DNA of 54,841 bases from assembly GCF_900113065.1 (NCBI RefSeq), contig NZ_FOOA01000022.1:1-54841 (forward strand), written 5' to 3'. The notes below the pieces were generated by a model, which made no database searches, was not told the DNA's origin, and saw nothing but the letters and a program-made list of their open reading frames with translations. A program made the translations under genes and the position numbers. The DNA is from Aureimonas phyllosphaerae (GTDB lineage: Bacteria > Pseudomonadota > Alphaproteobacteria > Rhizobiales > Rhizobiaceae). Positions 9,106-16,675 of the stretch are shown here, piece by piece (the first letter of the stretch is position 1; each line of letters starts with the position of its first letter).

Positions 9106-9170
9106 CTGAGCCGCCGACCTTCGTCTGAGCCGCCGACCTTCGTCTGAGCCGCCGACCTTCGTCTGAGCCG
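9106..9170. repeat. 19-bp tandem direct repeat
   Basis: Three exact copies of the 19-bp unit CTGAGCCGCCGACCTTCGT (9106-9124, 9125-9143, 9144-9162) plus an 8-bp partial fourth copy. It lies about 120 bp upstream of the ABC ATPase start, in a 358-bp gap without genes. There are no spacers, so it is not a CRISPR array. It may be a replication-slippage minisatellite or a repeated regulator site. Confidence 0.85.
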
Positions 9171-9189
9171 TTATATAGGCCAGCCCAAA

Positions 9190-9262
9190 GCGGGGTCACG
9201 TCTGGCTTCGAGCGTCTAAAAACAGTCCGTCCAATATGGGCCGATAGCGGTAAGTCTGCTTT
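9190..9262. repeat. dispersed intergenic repeat, copy B
   Basis: Carries GGGCCGATAGCGG and GTCTGCTTTTGGGCC, matching the core (GGGCCGAAAGCGGAC) of the other copies. It is diverged and partly inverted. Confidence 0.4.
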
Positions 9263-9345
9263 TGGGCCAAGAGGCCTCCAGTCAGACATCGACTGAAGTG
9301 AGAAGCCCCCGACATCGGTTGATGACGGGGTCAATGCCCTCCTTA

Positions 9346-10344
9346 CTAATTGCGCTTCTCGGCAATGGCGGACTGTGCACGGTCGATGACGTCTTGGCCG
9401 ATTTCGGCGGCGTGACGCTCGTAAACGGGGCGCACCATCTCGCGCATGCGCTCCTGCTCGGCGGGGTCGAGGACGGTCAGTTCCATGCCCTCCTCCTTCA
9501 GCTTCTCAACCGACGCTGCCGACTGCTCGCGCGAAACCGAACGCTGGACGTCGCGGCCCACCTTGGCGCAGTCGGTGAGCGCGGCCTGTTCTTCCGCCGA
9601 GAGCTGGTCGAAGAGCTGCTTGGAGTAGAGCACTAGGAATGGCGTGTAGGCGTGCTTCGTCTCGGTGATGTACTCCTGCACCTCGTACATGCGGGACGTC
9701 TCGATGTTGACGTAGGGGTTCTCGTGACCGTCGATCGCGCGCGTCTCCAGCGCGGTGAAGACCTCGGGACCGGGCATCGGCACGGCATTGGCGCCGATGG
9801 TCTTGAAAGTGTCGAGGAAGATGTTGTTCTGCATCACGCGGATTTTCATGCCGCTCAGATCTTCGAGCTTGGCGACCGGCTTGCGCGAATTTGTGAGGTG
9901 GCGGAAGCCGTTCTCCCAATAGGCCAGATTGACGATGCCGGCCGCCGGCAACAGCGACGAGAGATAGTTCCCGAACTCGCCGTCGAGGACAGCATCGGCT
10001 TCGGCCTCGTCGTTGAAGAGGAAGGGCAGGTCGAGGACGCCGAGCGCCGGCACGATCCCGACCAGGGGCGAGCTGGAAGTGATGACCATTTCCAGCGTGC
10101 CCGAGCGCACAGCTTGCGTCGCCTGCAGGTCGCCGCCCAGCGTGCCGCCCCAGAAGGCCTGCAGCTTCATCGCACCGCCTGACTTTTCCGCAGCGCAGGC
10201 TGCCATCGCCTTCACGCCGGCCGAGGCTGGGTGCTCCTCCTGCACGCCGTTCGAGACGCGGATGGTGCGATCCTGGAACTGGGCGAGGGCCGGCCCGGCG
10301 GCCAGAAGCGCGGCAGCCGATGCGAGAAGTGCGGTCTTGAACAT
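9346..10344 (-). CDS. dctP: TRAP transporter substrate-binding protein (DctP family)
   Basis: A 332-residue periplasmic binding protein. The signal peptide is MFKTALLASAAALLAAGPALA, cleaved before QFQDRTIRVSNG. The DctP-type fold shows in GVKAMAACAAEKSGGAMKLQ, LGVLDLPFLFNDEAEADAVL and FRHLTNSRKPVAKLEDLSG. The motif LKIRVMQN-like (MKIRVMQNNIFLDTFKTIGA) contains the arginine that usually binds a substrate carboxylate, and NPYVNIETSRMYEVQEYIT follows. It therefore captures an organic or sugar acid in the periplasm for the DctQM permease encoded just upstream. The start ATG 10344 has GGGAGGA six bases upstream. Neighbouring dehydratase genes suggest a sugar acid as ligand (inference). Confidence 0.92.
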   Translation of the reverse strand: MFKTALLASAAALLAAGPALAQFQDRTIRVSNGVQEEHPASAGVKAMAACAAEKSGGAMKLQAFWGGTLGGDLQATQAVRSGTLEMVITSSSPLVGIVPALGVLDLPFLFNDEAEADAVLDGEFGNYLSSLLPAAGIVNLAYWENGFRHLTNSRKPVAKLEDLSGMKIRVMQNNIFLDTFKTIGANAVPMPGPEVFTALETRAIDGHENPYVNIETSRMYEVQEYITETKHAYTPFLVLYSKQLFDQLSAEEQAALTDCAKVGRDVQRSVSREQSAASVEKLKEEGMELTVLDPAEQERMREMVRPVYERHAAEIGQDVIDRAQSAIAEKRN

Positions 10345-10415
10345 GGTTTCCTCCCGTGGGTCCTTGAAGAAGAGGCCGGTGGACCGTCCGGCCGTATGTC
10401 TCGTCGAAGCGCCCG

Positions 10416-11741
10416 TCAGAAGAGCGGGAACATGGCCTGGATCATCTCGCCGAAGCTCGAGCGCCCGCGCAGCCACTGGAGGGGCGCGATCACCCATTGC
10501 GGCAGGAGGACGAGCAGAAAGAGCACCGCCGTCTGGGCGACGAAGAACGGCGCGACGCCGCGGATCACCCGCCCCATGGACACACGGGCAACGCCCGACA
10601 CCACGTTGAGCACGATGCCCACCGGCGGCGTGATGAGGCCGATCGCGTTGTTCATGATGAAGAGGACGCCGAAATAGACCTCGTTGATGCCGGCCGCCCG
10701 CACGAGCGGCATCAGGATCGGCGTCAGGATGAGGACGGTCGGCGCGAAGTCGAGCGCCGTTCCGACCAGCACCACCAGCGCCATCATGATGACGAGGAGG
10801 AGCGTCGGGTTGTCCTTCAGCCCTTCGAGAAGGGTGCCCATCTCGGCGGGGATGTTGGCCTGCGTGATCAGCCATGCCGAAATCAGGGCGGCCGCGACGA
10901 GGAACATCACGACGGCTGTGGTCTTGGCCGCCATCAGGAAGACGCCGTAGAGCTGCGAGGGCTTCAGCTCGCGGTAGATCACCATGCCGCAGAAGAGCGC
11001 GTAGGCCGCGGCGAAGACGGCCGCTTCCGTCGGCGTCGCCCAGCCGAACTTGATGCAGCCGAGGATGATGGCGGGCATGACGAGGGCGAAGAAGCCGTCG
11101 CGGAACGCCTTGACGCGCTCGACGCCCGTGGCGCGCGGCATCGTCGCCACCTTGTCGTGACGGGCGACGATCGCCCAAGCGATCACAAGCGACAGTCCCA
11201 TCAGGATGCCGGGGAATATGCCGGCGAGGAAGAGCTGCGTGATCGACACGTTGGCCGCGACGCCGAAGATGATGTAGCCGCCCGACGGGGGAATGACCGG
11301 GGCGATGATGCCGCCCGAGGCGATCAGACCGGCCGAGCGCGGCATGTCGTAGTTCGCCTTGCGCATCATCGGGATGAGGATGGAGGCAAGGGCCGCCGTG
11401 TCGGCGGCTGCCGAGCCGGAGATCGAGGCGAGGATCAGCGCCGCCAGGATCACGACATAGCCGAGGCCGCCGGGGAAGTGCCCGACCAGCGAGATGGCGA
11501 AGTTGATGATGCGCCGCGACAGGCCGCCCGCGTTCATCAGCTCGCCCGCCAGGAGGAAGAAGGGCAGCGCCAGGAGCTGGTAGTTGTCGGCGCCCTCGAT
11601 CAGCTTGAGGGCGACGATCTGGGAATCGAAGATGCCCATGTAGAGCATCAGGGCGAGGCCGCAGAGAACCAGCGAGAACGCAACCGGCACGCCGATCGCC
11701 ATGGCGCCGCAGAGCGACAGGAGGAAGACCGCGACGGTCAT
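10416..11741 (-). CDS. dctM: TRAP transporter large permease (DctM family)
   Basis: A 441-residue membrane protein with about twelve hydrophobic segments, the normal size of DctM. Family signatures include PFFLLAGELMNAGGLSRRI, SGSAAADTAALASILIPMM, GLIASGGIIAPVIPPS and GLITPPVGIVLNV. DctM carries the solute and sodium path of TRAP importers. The open frame reaches 12122, but the stretch before MTVAVFLLSLCGAMAIG is not transporter-like, so ATG 11741 is the start. This ATG overlaps the stop codon of the small permease as ATGA, indicating translational coupling. A 71-bp gap separates it from dctP. Confidence 0.92.
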   Translation of the reverse strand: MTVAVFLLSLCGAMAIGVPVAFSLVLCGLALMLYMGIFDSQIVALKLIEGADNYQLLALPFFLLAGELMNAGGLSRRIINFAISLVGHFPGGLGYVVILAALILASISGSAAADTAALASILIPMMRKANYDMPRSAGLIASGGIIAPVIPPSGGYIIFGVAANVSITQLFLAGIFPGILMGLSLVIAWAIVARHDKVATMPRATGVERVKAFRDGFFALVMPAIILGCIKFGWATPTEAAVFAAAYALFCGMVIYRELKPSQLYGVFLMAAKTTAVVMFLVAAALISAWLITQANIPAEMGTLLEGLKDNPTLLLVIMMALVVLVGTALDFAPTVLILTPILMPLVRAAGINEVYFGVLFIMNNAIGLITPPVGIVLNVVSGVARVSMGRVIRGVAPFFVAQTAVLFLLVLLPQWVIAPLQWLRGRSSFGEMIQAMFPLF

Positions 11742-12301
11742 TCGGCGCGTCCCTTCGGCGTTTCGGCGAGGTCGTCCTCGAACTCGCCGGCGAACTTTCG
11801 GACTTCCGCCTCGGATATGCGTCCGGTGGCGATCCGCAGCGCCTGCGCGGCGGCGACAAGGCCCATGCCGACGCTCGCCACGAACCCGACGCCGTAGACC
11901 CAGATCATCGAGATGCCGGTGATCGGCGCGTAGTTGCCACTGTGGATGGGCGTCTGCCGCCAGGTGCCCCAGAAGAAGACGGCGCAGCAGACGACGATCA
12001 GGACGTTGGTCGCCAGCATCAGGATCTTGCGGCCGCCCGGACCGAAGCGCGCGACGAAGGTTTCGACGCCCATATGCGCGCCATCCCTTGCGACGACCAC
12101 CGCACCCACGAAGGTCAGCCACACGAAGAAGATGCGCGACACCTCCTCCGACACGGTGATGCCGCCGCCGAACAGGACCACGCCGTAGTCGGACAGCTTC
12201 CGCAGCACGGCGTTGCCGAAGACCATGACCACCATGCCGGCCAGGCAGGCGACCATCAGCCCCTCGAACAGCTTGAACAAAACGTCGATGGCTTTGTGCA
12301 A
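11738..12301 (-). CDS. dctQ: TRAP transporter small permease (DctQ family)
   Basis: A protein of about 187 residues with four membrane segments; motifs GMVVMVFGNAVLRKL, VSEEVSRIFFVWLTFVGAVV and GAHMGVETFV are typical of DctQ, the small membrane subunit that pairs with DctM. The open frame reaches a TTG at 12373, but a TTG at 12301 (LHKAIDVLFKLFEG) has GGGGAGG five bases upstream and matches where relatives begin, so it is preferred. The gene is first in the dctQ-dctM-dctP unit and divergent from the GntR regulator, with an inverted repeat in the shared promoter region. Confidence 0.88.
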   Translation of the reverse strand: MHKAIDVLFKLFEGLMVACLAGMVVMVFGNAVLRKLSDYGVVLFGGGITVSEEVSRIFFVWLTFVGAVVVARDGAHMGVETFVARFGPGGRKILMLATNVLIVVCCAVFFWGTWRQTPIHSGNYAPITGISMIWVYGVGFVASVGMGLVAAAQALRIATGRISEAEVRKFAGEFEDDLAETPKGRAE

Positions 12302-12386
12302 CCGCGCCTCCCCGGTCTGCCGTGCCGCGAAATCAGACGCATTTCCGACACGACTCTCCCAAACCGTCCACAATCGAAATCATATA

Positions 12387-12413
12387 GCACACAATCCGTC
12401 AAACATTATGTGC
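12387..12413. promoter_or_regulatory. candidate operator between TRAP operon and GntR regulator
   Basis: Imperfect inverted repeat GCACACAA-N11-TTATGTGC (7 of 8 pairs match) in the divergent region between dctQ and the GntR gene. The position suits autoregulation and control of the TRAP genes by the GntR protein. The repeat is seen; the binding protein is inferred. Confidence 0.45.
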
Positions 12414-12471
12414 GTTCTTGATCCGTGGTCGGGACCGTGCCAAAACCTCTGGGGTGGTTGGGAGAGCGGCG

Positions 12472-13164
12472 GTGGATACGATCGGGCGGAGCGGGCGGGA
12501 CGGCGCAGGGGACGGCGAGGGGCAGACCTCGTCGGAACGGCTGCACGACCTGATCCGCGAGGACATCGTCGAGGGCCGCCTGGAGCCGGGATCCCGCCTG
12601 AAGACGGCCGAGCTCGCCGCGCGCTACGGCACCAGCGTCAATCCGGTCCGGGAGGCGCTCCACCACCTCCAGGGCGAGGGCATCGTCGTGATCGAGCCGA
12701 ACCGGGGCGCCCGCGTGCGCACGATCGGCGCGGACTACGCGCGCAACGTCTACGACATCCGCGCCCTTCTGGAACCCTATCTCACGCGCTGGTTCGTCTC
12801 CACCGCGACCGCCGAGCAGATCGCGACGCTGGAGGAGCTCCAGACGCGGATGGAGAATCCGGACAATTCCTACGAGGAGCACCGGGCGCTCAACGACCGC
12901 TTCCACTCCACGATGTTCCGCGGCCATTACAATCACGAGGCCGTGACCCTCGAAGTGCGCCAGCGCAAGGTTCTCGACCTGATGAACCGGCGCTTCGACA
13001 TCGCGCCCGCACGGCGGCGTAAGGTCCATGTGGAGCACCGCGCGATCATCGAGGCAGTTCGCGGTGGAGACGCCGAGGAAGCGGCCCGGGTCGCCGAGGA
13101 GCATGTCCGCGGCGCCTCGCAGTATCTTGTGGACCGGTTGCGCTCGGCCGGCATGACGAGCTGA
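12472..13164 (+). CDS. GntR family transcriptional regulator (FCD/FadR type)
   Basis: About 230 residues from a GTG at 12472, which has GGGAGAG six bases upstream; the frame is open to a TTG at 12418. The N-terminal winged helix-turn-helix reads IREDIVEGRLEPGSRLKTAE, AARYGTSVNPVREALHHLQ, EGIVVIEPNRGARV, the GntR pattern. The C-terminal half is an all-helical FCD ligand domain with metal-type histidines and acids (DIRALLEP, LNDRFHSTMF, EHRAIIEAV, AARVAEEHV). Such regulators usually sense a sugar acid or carboxylate and repress uptake and catabolic genes. It is divergent from the TRAP genes and directly upstream of the two dehydratase genes, so it probably controls both. Confidence 0.88.
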   Translation: MDTIGRSGRDGAGDGEGQTSSERLHDLIREDIVEGRLEPGSRLKTAELAARYGTSVNPVREALHHLQGEGIVVIEPNRGARVRTIGADYARNVYDIRALLEPYLTRWFVSTATAEQIATLEELQTRMENPDNSYEEHRALNDRFHSTMFRGHYNHEAVTLEVRQRKVLDLMNRRFDIAPARRRKVHVEHRAIIEAVRGGDAEEAARVAEEHVRGASQYLVDRLRSAGMTS

Positions 13165-13218
13165 CATGGCCCACCGACCGTACGCCGCGCCACCCTTCCC
13201 TGCATAGGATCGTCCCGC

Positions 13219-14370
13219 GTGAAGATCACCGACATTCGCTGCTATCCCGTCTGGGTTGGGCTCCGGAACCAGCTTCTGGTCAAGGTCGAGACCGACGCAG
13301 GGATCGATGGCTGGGGAGAATCCGGCCTGTCCTCGCGCGAGCGCGCCGTTATGGGCGCTATCGATCATTTCCGCGAGTTTCTGATCGGACGCGATCCGTC
13401 GCGGATCGGCGCCCTCTGGCAGGAGATGTACCGCTCGCAGTATTTCGAGGGGGGACGGGTGCTGACGGCCGCCCTTTCGGCGCTGGACATCGCCTTCCAC
13501 GACATCGCCGGCAAGGCGCTCGGCGTTCCCGTCCACGAGCTTCTGGGCGGACGCCAGCGCGACGTCGTGCCGGCCTTCGCGACGGTTCCTTCCGAGCCCG
13601 GCCCCCGCATGATCGAAGACGCGCTGCGCCTCCAGTCGCTCGGCTGGGACTGCATCCGCTTCGTGCCCGCCGGACAGCATGCCGACGACCGGATGGATCC
13701 GCGCGCCTCGATCGGCCCGACCGCCGAGTGGCTGGTGGAGGCGCGCGAGGCGCTGGGGTCGGCCGCGGTGCTCGGGATCGACTACCACCACCGCCTCAGC
13801 GTCGCGGAGGCCGCCACGTTCTGCCAGCGACTTCCCAGCGGCACGCTCGACTTCATCGAGGAACCGATAAGGGCCGAGACACCGGACGCCTATGCGACCC
13901 TGCGCACGATGACGGAGATCCCCTTCGCGATCGGCGAGGAATTCTCGTCGAAGTGGCAGTTCCTGCCCTATGTCGAAGGCGATCTCGCGCAGTTCAACCG
14001 GCTCGACATCTGCAATGTCGGCGGCTTCACCGAGGCGATGAAGATCGCCGGCTGGAGCGAGGCGCATTACGTGGACCTGATGCCGCACAACCCGCTCGGG
14101 CCGATCTGCACGGCGGCGAGCGTGCATCTGGCGGCCGCGGTTCCGAACTTCTCCTGGCTCGAATGCCGGTCCTCCCCCGTGGAGCAGCTCGGCTTCGACG
14201 CGCGCGAGATCTTCCCTGTCCAGGTCGAGCTCGCCGGCGCGGCCTACCCCGTGCCGGACAGGCCGGGCCTCGGCGTCGAGGTGAACGAGGATCTCCTGCG
14301 CGACCAGGCCTTCCGCTTTAGCGAGCCCCCGCATCTGCGCCGTTCCGACGGCGGTTTCACGAACTGGTAG
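13219..14370 (+). CDS. mandelate racemase/enolase-superfamily sugar acid dehydratase, copy 1
   Basis: A 383-residue enzyme starting at GTG 13219. The N-terminal capping domain has VKVETDAGIDGWGESG, the C-terminal barrel ALDIAFHDIAGKALGVPVHELLGG. Expected magnesium ligands are D188 (GIDYHHR), E214/E215 (IEEPI) and E240/E241 (IGEEFSS); H290 in MPHNPLGPICTAA matches the catalytic histidine of the galactonate-dehydratase type. It should remove water from an aldonic or similar acid to give a 2-keto-3-deoxy acid in the cytoplasm. The second gene, 25 bp downstream, codes for a close paralogue. Together with the TRAP importer and GntR regulator this forms a sugar-acid catabolic module; the exact substrate cannot be read from sequence. 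Confidence 0.88.
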   Translation: MKITDIRCYPVWVGLRNQLLVKVETDAGIDGWGESGLSSRERAVMGAIDHFREFLIGRDPSRIGALWQEMYRSQYFEGGRVLTAALSALDIAFHDIAGKALGVPVHELLGGRQRDVVPAFATVPSEPGPRMIEDALRLQSLGWDCIRFVPAGQHADDRMDPRASIGPTAEWLVEAREALGSAAVLGIDYHHRLSVAEAATFCQRLPSGTLDFIEEPIRAETPDAYATLRTMTEIPFAIGEEFSSKWQFLPYVEGDLAQFNRLDICNVGGFTEAMKIAGWSEAHYVDLMPHNPLGPICTAASVHLAAAVPNFSWLECRSSPVEQLGFDAREIFPVQVELAGAAYPVPDRPGLGVEVNEDLLRDQAFRFSEPPHLRRSDGGFTNW

Positions 14371-14395
14371 TCGGCACCGCCTGAAAGGAAGAGCG

Positions 14396-15550
14396 ATGAA
14401 GATCACGGCTGTCCGGACGTTTCCGGTCTGGATCGGCGACCGCAACCAGCTTCTGGTGAAGGTCGAGACCGACGCGGGGATCAGCGGCTGGGGCGAATCC
14501 GGCCTGTCGTCGCGCGAGCTCGCCGTCGCGGCGGCGATCCGGCACTACGCCGAGTTCCTAGTCGGCCAGGACGCGCGCCGCATCGGACGCCTCTGGCAGG
14601 AGATGTACCGCTCCCAGTATTTCGAGGGCGGCCGGGTCCTGACCGCCGCGATCTCCGCGATCGACATCGCGCTCCATGACATCAAAGGCAAGGCGCTGGG
14701 CGTTCCCGTCCACAAGCTGCTGGGCGGGCGACAGCGCGACCTCGTCCCCACCTTCGGCTGCGTGCGGGCCGACGACCCCGATGCGCTGATCGCCGCCTCG
14801 CGCCGGGCGATCGATGCGGGCTGGGAAGCGCTGCGCCTCGGTTGGCGATCGGACGAACGCTCGCCCTACGAGCCGCGCGAGCACATCGCCGAGATCGCCG
14901 ACTGGCTAATCTCGGCACGTTGGGAGCTCGGTGACCGGGTCGTGCTCGGCGTCGACTACCATCACCGGCTGAGCGTCGCGGAAGCCGCGTCCTTCTGCCA
15001 GCGGCTGCCGGACGGAACGCTGGACTTCCTGGAGGAGCCGATACGGGACGAGACGCCCCAGGCCTACGCCGCCCTGCGGCGCATGACGCGCGTTCCCTTC
15101 GCGATCGGCGAGGAGTTCTCGTCGAAGTGGCAATTCATGCCCTATGTCGAGGGCGGTTTCATGCAGTATGCGCGCCTCGACATCTGCAATGTCGGCGGCT
15201 TCACCGAGGCGATGAAGGTCGCCGGCTGGTGCGAGGCGCACTACATCGACGTCATGCCGCACAACCCGCTCGGACCGATCTGCACGGCCGCGACGGTGCA
15301 TCTGTGCGCCGCCATACCCAACATGTCCTATCTGGAGTGCTGGGAGACACCGGGCGAGGACAACAGTGCACGCCAGGACTCACCGGTGTTCAGATCCCGC
15401 CTCCGCCTGCAAGGTGCGAGTTTCCCGGTTCCGGACGCACCGGGGCTCGGTATCGAGATCGACGAAGAAGCACTGGCCGATGCAGAGCCGTTCCGGTTTT
15501 CCGAAATGCCACATCTCGTCAGAAAGGATGGCTCGGTCACAAACTGGTAG
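14396..15550 (+). CDS. mandelate racemase/enolase-superfamily sugar acid dehydratase, copy 2
   Basis: A 384-residue tandem paralogue of the preceding enzyme with the same motifs: GVDYHHRLSVAEAASFCQRL, FLEEPIRDETPQAYA, IGEEFSSKWQFMPYVEG and VMPHNPLGPICTAATVH. The start ATG has GGAAGAG four bases upstream. The two proteins are alike across most of their length but differ in the loop after the N-terminal domain (here FGCVRADDPDALIAASRRA) and in the C-terminal tail, places that shape substrate choice in this superfamily. They may act on two epimers or one may have changed function (inference). Same operon as copy 1. Confidence 0.88.
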   Translation: MKITAVRTFPVWIGDRNQLLVKVETDAGISGWGESGLSSRELAVAAAIRHYAEFLVGQDARRIGRLWQEMYRSQYFEGGRVLTAAISAIDIALHDIKGKALGVPVHKLLGGRQRDLVPTFGCVRADDPDALIAASRRAIDAGWEALRLGWRSDERSPYEPREHIAEIADWLISARWELGDRVVLGVDYHHRLSVAEAASFCQRLPDGTLDFLEEPIRDETPQAYAALRRMTRVPFAIGEEFSSKWQFMPYVEGGFMQYARLDICNVGGFTEAMKVAGWCEAHYIDVMPHNPLGPICTAATVHLCAAIPNMSYLECWETPGEDNSARQDSPVFRSRLRLQGASFPVPDAPGLGIEIDEEALADAEPFRFSEMPHLVRKDGSVTNW

Positions 15551-15555
15551 ATCAG

Positions 15556-15640
15556 GGCCGAAAGCGGACCGGCAGCTTTGCGATTGGTTTTTCAGAAAGC
15601 CGACATTGGGCAAAAGCTGCCAATCGGCTGTTCTAACCCC
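15556..15640. repeat. dispersed intergenic repeat, copy C
   Basis: Starts GGGCCGAAAGCGGACCGGCA, close to the family core, with an inverted AAAGCTGCCAATCGGC part later. It lies directly after the second dehydratase stop codon and may also serve as its transcription end. Confidence 0.5.
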
Positions 15641-15714
15641 GTCTTGTGGCCAACGAAGCGACTCCACGGGTGATCGGCAATGCCATTTCGCTGAAATTGC
15701 CGTATGATCAGCGG

Positions 15715-16560
15715 ATGTCGAGCGCTTTAAGAATTGCTCAGGGGAAATTCGGCCGCGTCGCCCTGTTGGACATGGATCGTCCGCTTGTGCGGCATGCTCA
15801 TCCTCATTGCCATGTTCTTTTGAAGGTGGAGGGTGCGGATACGCAGTTCTCGGTGCGCGACGACCTCGTTCCTCTCACCTACGACAGCGCCGTCCTCGTC
15901 AATGCATGGGAACCACATGCCTATGCGCACGACGCTCGTCGCCCGCCGACGATTATCCTCGCGCTTTATATCGAGCCCCGGTGGCTCGCCGAATTTAGAC
16001 CCAACTGGACCGCAAGCGGACGCCCCGGCTTCTTCGCGCAGGCCGCAGGCGCCATCACCCCGCGCATCCGCGTTCTCGCCGACGATATGGCGCGCGCGAT
16101 GGTCGCGGAGCCGGGAAACCGAAGCCTGCACGAGACGTTGCTGTCGGCGCTGATGGTTTCCGTGATCGAGCGCTTCACGCCCTGGCGCGAGACGGCCGTA
16201 TCGCTGCGGGATCTGGCGAGGGGGCCGAGCATCGACCGGCGGATCCGGACGGTCGCGGCCCAGATCAAGTCAGACCCGGGCGCGGTCCGGCAGATCGACG
16301 ATCTGATCTCCGGCTCGGGCGTGTCGCGGGCGCAGTTCTTTCGGCTGTTCGAGACATCCTTCGGTGTTTCACCCCGCGTCTATCTGAACGCCGCCCGATT
16401 GGAGCGAGCCGTGCAGGCCGTTTCCGACAGCGAGGCGAACCTCTCCGCGATTTCCGAGAGTCTCGGCTTTTCCGTTCCTGCGCATTTCTCCCGCTTCTTC
16501 CATGACCATGCTGGTTCGTCACCTTCGGGTTTTCGCGCCGTGACGCGAATGCCCGTCTGA
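15715..16560 (+). CDS. AraC family transcriptional regulator
   Basis: About 281 residues from ATG 15715; the frame is open to a GTG at 15646. The N-terminal half is a cupin-like sensor domain (HAHPHCHVLLKVEGADTQFS, VNAWEPHAYAHD). The C-terminal 100 residues carry two helix-turn-helix motifs of the AraC family: IDDLISGSGVSRAQFFRLFE and AISESLGFSVPAHFSRFFHD. It lies 115 bp upstream of the molybdenum hydroxylase operon and reads in the same direction, so it is the best candidate activator of that operon. It follows the dehydratase operon with a dispersed repeat in between, arguing that it belongs to the downstream module. Confidence 0.85.
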   Translation: MSSALRIAQGKFGRVALLDMDRPLVRHAHPHCHVLLKVEGADTQFSVRDDLVPLTYDSAVLVNAWEPHAYAHDARRPPTIILALYIEPRWLAEFRPNWTASGRPGFFAQAAGAITPRIRVLADDMARAMVAEPGNRSLHETLLSALMVSVIERFTPWRETAVSLRDLARGPSIDRRIRTVAAQIKSDPGAVRQIDDLISGSGVSRAQFFRLFETSFGVSPRVYLNAARLERAVQAVSDSEANLSAISESLGFSVPAHFSRFFHDHAGSSPSGFRAVTRMPV

Positions 16561-16675
16561 TTTTGAGACTCCTCGGTAAGCCGTGAGACCGGACGGGATC
16601 GTGCGTCCGGAAGGCTCTCCCTAACCTTCTGTCCATGGCGCTCCCGACGGGTCGGCGCCTTGGGAGGATTCACAT

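Noticed and set aside
9106-9170. CRISPR-like array
   Set aside because: The 19-bp units are joined directly with no spacers, and no cas genes are nearby.
10497-11897. A 466-codon plus-strand frame
   Set aside because: Antisense to dctM; its product is a D/R/H-rich string without any domain.
12406-14445. A 679-codon minus-strand frame over the GntR and first dehydratase genes
   Set aside because: Shadow of well-supported plus-strand genes.
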